64,000 nt of DNA from Membranipora membranacea (lineage: Eukaryota > Bryozoa > Gymnolaemata > Cheilostomatida > Membraniporidae). Position 1 is the stretch's first letter. Each line of letters opens with the position of its first letter. This document shows positions 35,710-49,099 of this stretch, piece by piece. The position numbers were made by a program, and so were the translations under genes. Under the pieces are notes generated by a model that did not search any database, was not told the DNA's origin, and saw nothing but the letters and a program-made list of their open reading frames with translations. Location of the stretch: positions 7,703,501-7,767,500 of the forward strand of contig OU612074.1 in NCBI GenBank assembly GCA_914767715.1. The letters run 5' to 3'.

Positions 35710-38700
35710 TCAGCAGCGAGTAGAGACTCCAGTTATTACCTGTGAAGTAGTTTTGGTATTCTTTCTGGCTCTCTGTTTGGTTTTATATGTCATCAGTGAG
35801 ATGATAGCTATTATCAGTATGATTGGAACAGAGCCAAAAATCAGTAGTCCCAACAGTAGGCTCACTGAAAATAATCGGCAAATGCGACAACAAATGTTTA
35901 CATCAATATAAGCATAGGATTTTTATTCCTTTTTGTGACGACCGCATCTCCTCAATTCAACTGTAAACCTAGACACTAGAAAGGAGTTAAAAGTTTCTGA
36001 AGGGTCAAACCACTAATATGAATATGCTTTATAGTGATTACAAACTTCTTATATTCATGGGATAAGATAACAACTTTGATTGCATATTTATCATATTGGT
36101 GTATACTCAAGTAAATGGTTGAGATTGGCATTCACAGTGACGGCAACTGTTGACCTTACCTTTACATGAGATGAAGGGAAGTCTCTCCAATGATAACAAT
36201 GATGAATCTCCATTCAGTTCAGGTACACTTGTTAACTCAAACAGGAAAGATATGCATGTATAAGTAAAGCGTAAGCAGCCATCAACATCCAAGTCTGAGT
36301 GAATCTCCAGGTTCCAGCTGTGTTTATATACAGGTGGGGATAAGAGTGTAAGTGAGCTACAACCTGCAGATCCGAATTCGTCGTAAACTGGGAGACCTAC
36401 AACAGGAACACCAATCAAATCATAAAAAACGGGCTTTATTATTGATCAGGGATGTAGACAATGATGAAAAAATCATCACTGATTCTTTCCAATAAGGTTG
36501 AATGTGTGTGTGTGAAATATTAGAGAGCTGAGAAAATCTCATGGTGTATAAATATTTTTCTCACCGACAAAAATAAAAGATCAATAACATAAATATTGGC
36601 CATTAAACATTTAGCCATGCCAGTATTTGAAGATGAGACATTTTGATGTGAGCACTGTTCTTGATGTTGGTTTGCGTGTGTGTGTGTGTGTTATTGGCCA
36701 GTTCATTACTCTCAACCAGATCATGCAGGCGGTGGTTATCATTTAGTCTTAGCTTCAAAACTTCCGATACAGACAACTTCCCTTATATTCAACCAATTAA
36801 CAAAATACTATTTGATGTATCTAGCTCATAGCTGTCTCCAGGAACTTCATCGAGCCACTGATGGTACAGGAGGTTACAATTATGATTCCATAACATGTAT
36901 GAGGTAACCTAGGCAGTCTTTAACCAAATTTTGTTCCATTGATGTCCAATTATAATGATTGTTTCATTGAGACCCCTACTTACACACTGGGTGGATGAGC
37001 AATATTTATGATTTTTAGTTTTTATGATGATGCCTTCAACTTACAAGCTGTGTGCACAAGCTTGGAACAGCCGCTATCGGTTGAAGATGAGTTACATGTT
37101 ATTATCTGGGATGTTTGGCAGGCAGAGTCACAGCGCACTTGATCATAGTACAAAGATGACAGGAGTCCATCTATATGAACGCACTGTTTCCTGTTCACTG
37201 TGTCTGTCTGTTTGCTGCCTTCTATTTCATCATTTCCTGCATCTTCAGTCCCACGTGATCGAAGATAGTGGAAGTTTCGACCTCTAATATCTTGAAAAAA
37301 AATGGTCACAAAAACTAGAAATAAATAAACAATATGCCACTACCTCTTATTAAACTTGAAATAGGCAGTGGTTGGTGAAATTGGCTCCAAACATTTCTAG
37401 CCGTGCCCAAAGTCTACTTCTGAGATGTTTTGGAGTAAGAATGAAGTGTATTGTGTTAAATGTTAGTGATGAATGCAAGTAACAAAATGCAGGCCGCAAA
37501 CATGAGTTAAATACCTAAGGCTTTGTCCATCAATCGAACCGTTACCAAAACTGAATGATAATTGCATGACCCTGACCTGAAAATCATGTATATTGACCAA
37601 TAAACTGAGTACGTACAAGATAGACTGAGTGAGTTGATGCTAAGTGCCTGACTGACTAGGATAGCATGTTCTGTATGAGGAAACAAAACAGAGTATGGTG
37701 ATGTCAAGTTACACTGTGGAAGCAACTCTCCTGATATTCCAGTCATGCCGGTGGTGTTGCTAGAAGTGAGATATAAGTCTACTGAAGAGAGACAAAGTGA
37801 ATAAAAATGCCGAGTGTTCATATCCATCACGCGCAGATTGTGTAATTTTATATCAGCAAATACAAACACCCCTGCTGATACTGGAACACTTGTCAAAGGT
37901 CCTAGCTCCCCGACTTGTGCCACACCAAACGGTCCGTCAAGAATTTGGCTGCCTCTCACGAAACCATTTGGATTGGTTAGTAACTCAACACATCCAGTCT
38001 CTGGCTTTAACTCAAAGATTCCGTAAATAGTAGTGACAACAAGTGTATAGTAAGGTGTCAAGGTCATGTAGCTCGGCTTGTAGCAGTCACCATTCCCTGG
38101 CTCTTTAGAGCAGCACATATAGATATCTGTTATATTATCTGTGGTGAGATCAACCAAACTGATTGAGTGGTTCCATGGGGAGCTCACATAGAAACTAAGG
38201 ACAATTTTATTTTCCGTTGTGTTCTTAGCCAGAATATCTACAATTTAAATTGGATAGCAACAATGAGAAACTTTGAGTAACTTGGATTGTCACGATTGCT
38301 CTATTAGTTCATCAGAACATTGATCTATCTCCATTGTTTCACAACCAATCTTGGAGGTTGTTTTTTGTCATGGGCATAATTTGATCCTCAATTTGTACAA
38401 GATTGTTATAAATGTGGCAAATATTTTGGAAATGTGGTCTGCATTAAAAATTTCCAATTTAATCACATCCAAGGAAGTTTAAGTCATAAAATTAATTTGT
38501 GCATTTTGGCTTAGATAGTGAATGATTTTTAATTTAAAATTTAAAGTGAAATGACTTGATGACGAATAATAGTACAAAAAAAGGAGAAAACTCCTGAAAC
38601 ATTATCAAAAACCACAACCAATACACTATAACAATGCTGTTTATGAGAATATTAATATCCTTGGAAACTGTTTAAACCCACCTTTTGGCCAGAGAAAGGA

Positions 38701-41700
38701 AAATTCGCTAAGTGGGGCAGCCGGGGTTGGCTGATCATCTCTACTTGGTCTGCATGGCAAGGACAGATTAGTCACTGTCCTTGATATTCTGTTAAATGTG
38801 ATGATGCAATGATTATAGATCAGAGGTATATGCAGAACTTCCCCGTGTAGTGCGCTTGAGTTACTAGGTGAGCTAGACTGCATAAATGTGCCAAGAGAGG
38901 TCCTCTTTAATCCCCGAGCTTTGTATATGAATGTTCTGGTGCCTACAAGCAGTAATAGCTAGACAAATGATGGCATTGACATGGTAATACTGACATCCGT
39001 TATAAAAATGTTTGGTTTGGTTCGCTTCAGAATATAGTCACTGCCTCTGTCCGGATACAGTGGACACAATATCACAGCGTATATATATTTGTTGGTAATA
39101 AAGTCATCTCATCAGACATGTTCCGCACTCAGTGCAAGAAAAAATAGAAAATAAAAGAAAAAAAAAATTGAATAGAATATCATTAATGTTGTTGATCAAT
39201 TAATTATTGACTTTTGTACCTCAGATTGTCACCGTGATTTATATCATATTATGAACTTATGAAATCATGGTTTTAAATCCTCTGTTAATAAATGGAGGTG
39301 ACATAAAATTGTTTACCTTGTGGGCAAAATGTGTAGTTAAAAAACAAACAAGTTTAGGAAGGGGCAGAAATTGTAATGGTCGCTTACTGGATTTAGTTGG
39401 AATGAGATATTACAGAATGTAATGCACATCGGCGATCATGTGTATTTTTTATGATTTTTAAACAAACAAAACAAACAAAACAAACATCAAATGTAAATGT
39501 TTTGTATTTTTATGTCATTCCCTTGATTCATTGAGTTAAGCCACCTTAACGAGCGTTACTACATAATACACAGGATAAAACTTGACTCTTCTTTATTCAA
39601 ATACTCAATTGTTGGGCCCTACAATATCTTCATTAATAATGAATAAATGATTGAAAATGAGGAAGTAATAAACGCCTTCAAAAATTGTGCAATAAGAGTA
39701 AGGTGAACATTATAATTGTCAGCTAAAAATAACAAATTACAATATATGAGGAGATAACTAGAGTTTATTTACACTCCAAAAGTTCTTGTTTTATTTCTAT
39801 CCTATTTGGGTTGAACCTATGAGTTGTTAACCTAACAAGCGAATTATAATTATTCATTCAGGACAATTGGCAACTAGGTTACCTTCCCATGCCTTATCTG
39901 TAGGTAGACTGGTACCCTACCATTTCCGCTTAAAATTTCCTTCTGTTATTGTGTTATGGGGCATAGATCAATAGTATCTTGCTCCTACCATAAACTCAAA
40001 ATTGAATTTTTTATAGATTGTCAACATGATGTAGATTGAGTTATCCCTATATTACATAGTGCTTGATGCACCAATACGCTATTAGGGGTGTCATTGGTTG
40101 TTTTTTTGCAAGCTTCTTCAGTGTTGTCAGATTACAGATATACATCATCAAATGGAAATTTCTGGGATGTGGATACATTGCGATACCATGATAGTGCTTC
40201 TATTTTAATCAATGTTATTGAAATGAATGTTTATCTCAATGATGCCCTACCGAGGATGTTAATCAAAGGGACAAGGATTTATGAGTGGATATGGTGGATC
40301 AAGTCCTTATGAAGTGGTTGAAAGAATGGTTATACAAGAATACATAACTCCTTTAGCTTGATTGACATTAACAAATCTGTAATAACTCAACTTACTTTTA
40401 TATTGCGGTAGGAGGATCGCGTTTTTAAGAGCAAATATGTACTCAATATCTCCTCTTGGTGATACACTAACTATTGTAAAGTTCATTACAGCGACTAGAT
40501 AACCTGGTATCATTTGATCATGTTCCATGTATCTAAATGTTTTGGGCTCATCAAATACTCGATGCTGAGGAAGGCGGGGCACTTGAGCTACAGTGGAACT
40601 TCCTCCTTCAGCTAGCTTGAAACCTATTGGCGAATACTGAGATCTGAAATAGAAATCAAACACATTTGATGAATTAAGGAGTAATTTTATTTTTTCGAGT
40701 TTTTTGGTCAGGTTTTAACCTCTTATACAGCAGAGTTCAGTGGTTAAGGTGTGGCATATTTTGGAATATTGTTAGATAGATGTATTTTAATTTTTATCTT
40801 AGAGTTTTATGCAAAGATTATTAAAAGGCTACAAAATTATAGATAATAAATAATGCTACTTAATTGAGCATCCATGCTCTCAAGCTTAACGGTATCATCA
40901 CGCCTCATGATCCAGATAATGGTTTGAGCACTGATGCATAGCACAGTATTATTGGACTTAAAGTGGCATTCAACCCTGGTACCACTAAATATGGATCAAC
41001 TTGCAATTGGCCCTCACAGGTAGGCAACATGCTCAACAATGAAAATCAAAGGTATAAGCTCTGATCCTGCAACACAGGGCAGTCAGCAGCTTCACTCACT
41101 TCTCAGCTCTTATTATTGATATGGTCACATAAGGACATGCCTCGCCAAAATTGTTTTTTAGTTTGATCAAAAAAGTCTAGATGCAAAATTTGACACCATA
41201 AGGTCATGACATAGCGGGACAAGCCGAAGCCGTATATTACAATTGTCTTTAAAAAAAGAAATTTCATGTTCTCGGAGCAATTGATGCAATTATTCCATCA
41301 AAAAATAGGTCAATTTTCAATGTAAGAAATGATATACACGTTCCCATACTGCTAGCTAACCTATCAGTGGGAATAATGCTATGAAGACAGTGAACTGTGT
41401 CATTTGTTGCTGTTTAGTAAGAAATAGAAGATTGGGCTGCCCTTAAAGATGGATGCAAGGTGCCCTAAATCTTCATACTGAGATACATCCTAGAAAACTA
41501 GAATGCATCCTAGAGGTGAGGCCATAGAATACCTCCTAATCGTGGGTGTGCAGCGAGCTGCCAAAACTGAACTGGCAGAAATCGGCCATTGGCAGTGACA
41601 CTTTGATCTTAGCCATTAGGCCGAGAAGCGATCTGTTTGTGATTTGTTTGCCAAGGAGGGCAAATGCAATTTAACTATTGCCCTCACTGGCCCTGTGCTG

Positions 41701-42554
41701 ATCCATATTGATGTAGGAGAAATGATGGGCCAGTTAGCAATTTTGAGCTGTCTTACGCCGAAACTAGTCAAAATTGTGACCTAATGTAGCTTGAAGAGAA
41801 GAAGGGGCATAATAAGAAGGTCTATCACATTTTCTTCCAGAGGCAGGCTGTAAACTCGATATTTATCTCGACCAGGTAACATGAAATAAAGTAGATTATG
41901 TATAGTAATCAACGACATGTGAATTACCTACCAACAGTTCATTTTTGTGTATTCCGAAGTTTGGATCCTGCAGATTTGAAATAAATACCTCACAAAATCA
42001 GAGGAAAATTTTACTATTTGTGATCATTTGCCTGGAACATTTCTGCACTGCATTTTGCATAGTAATACAAATCCAGTAAATTTTTAATGCATTTCACAAT
42101 TATTCACTAGCTGGGTTTCAATCCCTGCCTGGTACTAAAGGACTTTCCTCTTCTAGTACTTTAAATTCTTGTTTAGCACTGCCACTAACACTTATTTAAA
42201 TTGCAATCGTAATCATGAGAAGACAATTTAAAAAAATTGAGGCTCTGAAAATTTCCAAACAAGAAACAGCCATAATTAGAATGGAAAATAAAGAAAGCCA
42301 GACTGGTAGTTCTCATGTTAGTATCCTAGGCAAAGTATGACCTTAAACTAAATATCTAAGCAAACTGTTATAACTTTGCTGATCCGATGTGAATCATACG
42401 AGGAATTGCATGAATTCTGTATGACATATCAAGAGAGGAAGCCTTGACCACGCCTAGTTAGCTGGATTTTGAATTGAAATGATATTGTGCAGACTTACCT
42501 GGTAATGTTGAAGATCCCTAGAAAGACAAGAAAAAACAGCTGAGACAACCCCAT
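35710..42554 (-). CDS. gene C: seven-exon type I membrane protein, paralogue of A and B (607 aa), intact
   Basis: Exons in transcript order: 42554-42499, 40643-40396, 38942-38682, 38237-37617, 37290-37045, 36396-36160, 35864-35710. They sum to 1824 nt, with no stop and phases as in A and B. Exon 1 is a signal peptide (MGLSQLFFLVFLGIFNIT) clearly different from that of B. Exons 2-4 and introns 2-4 are nearly identical to B. Exon 5 lacks 12 nt that B has, a clean in-frame deletion that supports coding. Exons 6-7 are well diverged. The membrane helix is at about 560-582 (LLIFGSVPIILIIAIISLM), followed by a basic tail ending STRC. Intron 2 is the empty site for the hAT in B. Intron 1 holds a truncated MITE and a U2-like fragment. 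Role inferred as for A and B. Confidence 0.85.
40088..40312 (+). other. unexplained coding-looking fragment, antisense in intron 2 of gene C
   Basis: After a pyrimidine-rich tract and AG (TTTTTTTGCAAG), an open frame on the plus strand encodes about 65 residues rich in W, Y and acidic residues. It contains NGNFWDVDTLRYHDSASILI and ends RIYEWIWWIKSL before TGA. It looks like the last exon of some protein caught within the duplicated unit. I do not recognise it. A shorter damaged copy lies at 27826-27958 in gene B. It ends about 85 bases from exon 2 of gene C, on the other strand. Confidence 0.35.
40962..41095. mobile_element. MITE copy 3, truncated (intron 1 of gene C)
   Basis: The left end AGTGGCATTCAACCCTGG sits after TTAA (40958-40961). 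The match to copies 1 and 2 stops at about 41095, after GGGCAGTCAGCAGC, and no right end is present. The insertion flank is the same as for copy 2 in gene B, so the insertion predates the B/C duplication. The break at 41095 marks the end of B/C similarity. Confidence 0.75.
41598..41632 (-). ncRNA. U2 snRNA 5'-end-like fragment
   Basis: On the minus strand, reading from 41632, ATCGCTTCTCGGCCTAATGG followed by CTAAGATCAAAGTG matches the highly conserved first 33 or so bases of U2 snRNA (stem-loop I). The loop bases TTTT are replaced by TAAT and one A is added. After that the branch-site-pairing region of U2 is absent and the sequence is unrelated. So this is a truncated U2 pseudogene or a U2-derived SINE head, not a working snRNA. 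It lies in intron 1 of gene C, on the same strand. Confidence 0.65.
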
Positions 42555-42847
42555 GCTTAAGGGAGCAGGACAAACTGATGTTCAACACCAGTTAGAAGCT
42601 AGAAGACTGAAGTAATAAGAACCACTATATATTACGGAGTATCATATTTACTGGTGCTTTATAATTGGCTGGTGAGACGGCAAATCACGTTAACTGATCT
42701 GTCTGGATATTCCTGGCACATCCTTATCGTATTAGCATGCTTGTGTGAAACAAAATCTATACAATAATTATGTGATGAGGGCAGTATACTTCAAAAGTGT
42801 GAAACAAGATGCAGACAACCTTGACATGAACTCATTTTAATATATTG

Positions 42848-43100
42848 TGGTCAAAACAAACTTAGCGGTTGTAACCTCAGAGGTTTGCACAACGGCAGCA
42901 TTGTAGATATATATGCTGACACCAGCGTAAGCTGTTCCTCCTTGACGTCACATATGGAAGAACATCATTTTAACGATGACGTACGTTGTCAATATATATT
43001 TAAAAAAGATTCACATTACTAACATAAAAGCCTCAGCTGATCGTCAGAGATTTAATATGTAATGAAATGTCATTGAGGAGCTGTCAGCGTGTTTAGACCA
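42848..43100. mobile_element. Harbinger-like MITE, older copy
   Basis: 253 bp with ends TGGTCAAAACAAACTTAG and, reversed, TGGTCTAAACACGC. The interior is the same as the copy at 58865-59117 (AACCTCAGAGGTTTGCACAAC, GCCTCAGCTGATC). The flanking triplets no longer match, consistent with age. It lies about 300 bases upstream of gene C. Confidence 0.7.
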
Positions 43101-46100
43101 ATAGATAATCTTTATGCGCTGTACAAGGTTGAATGAATGGCAAGAAGTTTTAACCAAGGGTAGGGGTTGGCAACGGTCTCGGACTACGTATAAAGATCAA
43201 AGAGCTGAATTTTTTTGAAAATGTCATTTCTCCTACTGGATAAGGATTAATACACTTCAAGATGACATAACATAGGTAAGAAAGACTGTAGATTTGATTT
43301 ATCACAATGAAAAGAGCCTATGAAATGGCGGTCACATTGTAATGATGTGCCAAAGATGAGGTGGTAAATCTTGAATATTTGCTTTAAAAATTGACTTATT
43401 TAAATTATGACTGAGTTTGTTGCTGTTGAATATTTGGGTCTAAAAACCCTTCTGAATTCTTATAAGATCTTCATTGTTCCCTCTTGTAAATAAGATATGT
43501 TGTCACTGCCCGATTTTGCTTTCAATCTTAGCTTTAATGTGATATTTTATATTACTGAAATTTTCAATTTTAATCTTTTAAATGCAATGTAACTGCCACC
43601 TGATGAATTAGTAAACACAAAAAGTGATGTTGAATATTTGTTCTACACATGTTTGTGCCTTGGATTTCACTCACTGCCTATGATTTAGGGTGATGTGGTT
43701 CTTTAATTCTGGCTTATGATGACAACACCTCTTTTCCGCCTCACAATCTGAACTCTTGACTGCCACTACCCTCTTGTTAGCTGTGCTGTGACATTAGCTT
43801 GATGTTGTGTCACATATATGTGTTCCTATGCTATATATCACCCCGATTATCTGTATCTGAGATATAATACTGTTATTTTTGTGTCCTTTGGGCCTTCTAC
43901 TGGGAAATGTTCAGCTAAACAACCTGCCTAGTCTACCTCTACAAAATACTCTAGTAGTCAAGTTGCTACTAGCTAGGATTCTTTCTTCTTTTATAGGACA
44001 CTGGAATGATTCTTACAGCTACTACCTATAGCTACTGTTGCAGCACATGACTTTTGTGTGCTTATCATAGAAACAGAATTGTCTCGCCAAGACAATAGAA
44101 TGTAGCAGGTATTTTTGAAGTACAATATTCCTTGACAAAAGTATGGGCTACTAGAAGAGCTGCACACCAGGCAATTATGATAATACAGCATTCGAAATCT
44201 GCACAAGCTATGCAGTTCTATCTGCATCAGAGCTAATGCAATGTCAATTAAGTTTAGTCTGGGCAGCCTAGCCTGCTCAGGCTTAATCAAGTCATTATTT
44301 TTCTGTTGTACAGCATTCACATGGCTAGGCAATATGGACACTTTTGGGAGTTGCAACCTCTCTGACTGCAGAATTAAGGGGAGGACAACTCCAAAGTGTT
44401 GAACAAGTTGTCAATAAACGACCAGTCTGATCTGGGAGGTCCAAACATCCTGGTCTGAGCAATTATTACATCTTGACCTGATTAATGTCATAAGTCATCG
44501 ATGATCAATAAGACTGCTTTCAATATTATGTTTTATTGTGTAACAGAACAGGGATTTCAATGAAAATCATGACGTGATAATTTATATTTTACAGGTCAGC
44601 CTATATAATAAGTCAGTCAATTCAAGTAAGAAATTCCGCGGGTGCCTATTCCACAGTCGGAAAGAGCAGAAAGCGAGCAGTGTGACAATCTGCTGGTGAT
44701 AACACAACATGGTTGGCTGGTTTACAAAGCGTAAACAGAGTCTATGGAATGGTGAAACACGGAAACTGAAAGGATTACTAATAAGACTCATTGACATGTT
44801 GTGTTATGAGATTTTCTTTATATTGAACTTCCTCATAGAATGAAGAAGACTCGGCTTTATAAAATGTACCGGTTTTTATGTCCATATGTATGGAATAAAA
44901 AACTTTCATCTTTACAGGGTAATGTAAACTCGTTAACTTGAAAAGTAATCTACCTGCATATGAGCTGGGATGATACTAGCTGTCTTTTGAGAAAATGCTG
45001 CAATAAACCAAAAAATCCTGAAACTTCACCAATGCATTCCTTTTATTGCATCTGCATCTTGTTCAAGTAAAATTATCATGATGTATTCTATGTGATTGAC
45101 TAGACTTGGGTTGATTCATACCATGTATACACTTAAAAACACTGAGTTGAAGTAAGAATATATATATAATATAATGTATATGCATAATAAATGTTTGCGA
45201 ATAGAAAATCAAATTGTAACATGTTGAATATCGCCAGGACATAGATTTCTATAGAACTGCTAGACACATCGAAGACCATCATTATTCATGCTACTTATCA
45301 AATCATTAGATACCTAAAACCAAGAGTTACTCCTTACTGACTGCACTGACAAGTTAACCTAGTGGGTATTTTCCCTATATTATTATTGGCTCCTGATTAT
45401 GTGTCTCAGGGATGAGTGGACTCATTGCAGAGGTAGGAAGCTCATTGTGCTTGTACCACCAAGAAAAGTACAACCATTGAGGGGAGATGCAGGGACAGAA
45501 TAAAAGAGGATATTTTAGTGACTGAGTGGTCCAAATGTATCCCTAGACTATCGGTGACCTAATACTGTTTTGGACACAATTGTCAGATCTATGTCATCTG
45601 CTATGCAGTTTGTATGAGAGAGAGACTCATCCACATTTAATTTGTCCAACATCTCATCTAGTTGCTAGGATTTTGTAAACAATGATTGATAGTCTGATTT
45701 CTTCTCATGATAGGGAAAAAATAACACCAGTAATGTTTGTCTGTATTGTTTTCTAGGACTATATAGACCTGGTCTATTATTTCCGAAGTAATATCATAAA
45801 ATATCTAAGACATTTAAAATACATTGAAACAGGACTAAGACAGTACTATCAGTCTCGTTGCCTACCCCTAAACTATGCCCTTGTTTTAACCTTTATTCTC
45901 ACAGCAGTTAATATGGATTAAAATTTTGAAATTGCATCATATGCGAACATTAGTTTTTTATTTGAAATTGATAATTATTATGCCTAGGAAATTTAATTGC
46001 CTATAGTTTTGATATTTATGTTTTTATTTACATTTACCCGAGACTTGCGTTATCAATATTTACCCAAAGAGGTGTGAGGTATTTGCAAAAGAAAACTTGT

Positions 46101-47749
46101 TTCTCAAATAATTACATATTATATGGCTATAATGATTTATTGATTTATTTTCTTTGTCGCTAAAATTCGTCACAGGTGAGACAAATCATATAAAGCATAG
46201 ATTAAAAATAAAAAATAAAACAATATTTTTTGACACAAAAGTGGTAAAAACAAATTGCAACAAAAATGAATACAAACAGATTTTTCTAGACTACATATTA
46301 TTTACTGAACAGGCTGTTTAGCGTTACTTGGTATTTTGAGCAGACTATTGGTATATCTTTGAGCCTACTAGAATGGCGGCCTGTGCTAGACGCTTGCTTC
46401 CACTTGTGTAGTCTATGCTGACTATCAGCCACAACGTTTGCTACAAAGTTTTGGTACACAAAAATAAAAAAATAAATAAAAGGAAATCGACCGTGTCGCA
46501 TTATTTAAACTTCAACCTCAGGCATAAACTAATTTTTTTAACAATTATCTGATCATAAAGGTGCTTTTTGATCGGATTAACCCCCACAACAGCATCCTAA
46601 TCAGCTACCTGTGACTCTCTTAGGTTTTAATCTGAAAAAGACAAATTTAATTTAGCTTCAGGAAACACAGATCTCCAAACTATGGACCTCTTCCTGTTTT
46701 AGAACAAAGAAAATCACAGACTAGTAAGGATTAATAAATTCTTAGTAAAAGAGGCTTCGTTCAATTTGTGCTTTATGCAGGACGGTTTGTTCAAAATCTT
46801 TGATTACTTCCAATTAGATTATGGCTAATACAATTGGGTTGTTTCAGGGTTGCCCCTTATTAAAGGTGCCAAGCAAATGAGACCATGAATTTTCAAATTT
46901 TAATATAATATGCTATCATATGGACAGATGACACATTTTTGTCTGGCAGCAAGGGAAATTAAGATCGAAACAAAATGAACATAATCACAAAGCAACTTAT
47001 GCTGACCCACATTATGGGACAAAAACTGACTGGGAATATGATTCGATATCATTAATCCTATGTATTATAATAAATATATCATTAAAATATTGCAAAATTT
47101 CAATTGCTGTCAGTTGCTCCGTAAGTTTTTTGCAGTACATATGTTAAATTATGCAAATCCATGCTGTTGAGCAGAGATATAATATTTAATAGTATGATTG
47201 CTAATATGATTGAAATCCGGATAAAAAGAAACATTTTCACACTGTTGTAAGTACAGAGTTTAGTGGGAACTGTAATCTAAGAATTCCGGCTAAATATTGC
47301 TTTGTGAAAACTCCACCCCCACCAGTTCCCATTCACTCAGTTCAATTCACTCAATTCATAACAGGGCATACTTATAAATAATTGATTTCAATTTAGAAAT
47401 TTTCCAAAAGATCTTGATAGTAATTAAATGATCATTCTCTAGGCATGAAAACAAATATCTGCCAATAGATAATTGCATTAAAAATTAAAAAAACACAAAT
47501 AAATAATGTAATGTCATGAAAATGCTCTCTTGGCAGCACATCAACATTCTGACCATTCAAACCAAAGGGAATAAAATTCTTCTGGATTCTTCTGGATTAT
47601 GCAAGAAAATCCGTTTTCACACATTCATCATGCTTTGTACCCCAGGATCCTAGACTATGATATAGCCTCACATGAGGGGACTCTGTGGCCATGTGACAAT
47701 TCAGATGACATGTAGCATGTGGCTGCGCCAGTAAATATTAGGGATTTAA
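43101..47749. other. gene-free intergenic stretch
   Basis: Long AT-rich DNA upstream of gene C. Frames up to 121 codons occur (for example 43991-44356, minus strand), but none shows a family motif, paired splice sites or a repeated counterpart. I recognise no element borders or RNA genes here. Confidence 0.5.
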
Positions 47750-49099
47750 GGTAATGTCAAAGACCGATCCGAATATCAACATATCATATACCGTTGGAGA
47801 GCTGCCGAGCTACTGAAAATGAATACCTGAACAAAAACTTGATTCGATGACGTTGTGTCATTTTAGGGAGGAAATGAGGCAAAAAACGCTGTTTTTGTCA
47901 ATGCATATGGATGAGTCAAATTAATTGCGAAGAATTTCAAAACATGTGGAATGTATACTTAGAGATTGCGTTCATCATAAAATTTGATTTTCTTTGATAT
48001 ATGACTAGTCTAAATTGACCTTTTACGTCACGGCATACAATGCATTTTTTTTGTGAAGCCGTGAAAATACGTGAAATTTCAATCATTAATTCACAACAGA
48101 TCTTAGGCTCGAATCAAAATTAATTGTGATTTTCTCTTAAAGTACTCTTCAAATGTCATGCACATTGACTTTCAAAAAATTAGCTTGCATATTGCAATGA
48201 AAGTATACTCTCGAATACGGCTAATATTTTCGCTGCCTTTGCATAACGCCAAACGTGCTGTCCAAATAACCATTATTGTGGCCAAACAAAGTTTTTTGAA
48301 AGTTCTCACATACGAAGCCGCATTCATTAACCATGGTGCACACAAGAAATGCCAACATAATTTTTCATTGCATCTTCATTTTTCTTGAATTTAACGCAAA
48401 AGAATGCCAAAAAACACCTCAAAAGTCCCCAAAAAGACCTCAAAAGTCCCTAGAAATAGCTGTTTTTTGGCATTCTTTTGCGCTAAATTCAAGGAAAATG
48501 AAGATGCAATGGAAAATTATGTTGGCATTTCCTGTGTGCACCATGGTTAATGAAAGCGGCTTCGTATGTGAGAACTTTCAAAAAAACTTTGTTTGGCCAC
48601 AATAATGTTTATTTGAACAGCATGTTTGGCGTTATGCAAAGGTGGCGAAAATATTAGCTGTATTCGAGAGTCTACTGTCATTGCAATATGCAAGCTGATT
48701 TTTTGAAAGTCAATGTGTATGACTTTTGAAGAGTACTCTAAGAGAAAATCATAATTAATTTTGATTCGAGCCTATGATCTGTTGTGAATTAATGATTGAA
48801 ATTTCACATATTTTGGCGTGAAGTAAAAAGTCAATTTAGACTAGTCATATATCAAAGAAAATCAAATTTTACGATGAACGCAATTTTTATGTATACATTC
48901 CACCTGATTTGAAGTTTCTTGCAATTAATTTGACTGCTCAATCTGCATTGACAAAAAGAGCGTTTTCTGCCTCATTTCCTCCCTAAAATGACACAACGTC
49001 ATCAAATTAAGTGTTTGTTCAGCTATTCATTTTCATTTGCTCGGCAGCTTTCCAACGGTATATGATATGTTGATATTCGGATCGGTCTTTGACATTACC
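47750..49099. mobile_element. 1350-bp palindromic foldback element, TTAA target site
   Basis: Nearly the whole element is two inverted arms of about 640-660 bases (47750 to about 48414, and about 48462 to 49099) around a loop of about 46 bases with two ACCTCAAAAGTCCC words. The ends read GGTAATGTCAAAGACCGATC. TTAA flanks both sides (47746-47749 and 49100-49103). The arms differ by scattered substitutions and small indels. No transposase frame is present; the open frames inside mirror each other across the palindrome. Confidence 0.85.

Noticed and set aside
43991-44356. 121-codon minus-strand frame
   Set aside because: Serine- and cysteine-rich without a recognisable domain, no repeat copy and no supporting signals. 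Left as non-coding.
48158-48605. Two overlapping frames of 76 and 90 codons
   Set aside because: They are mirror images created by the palindromic foldback element.
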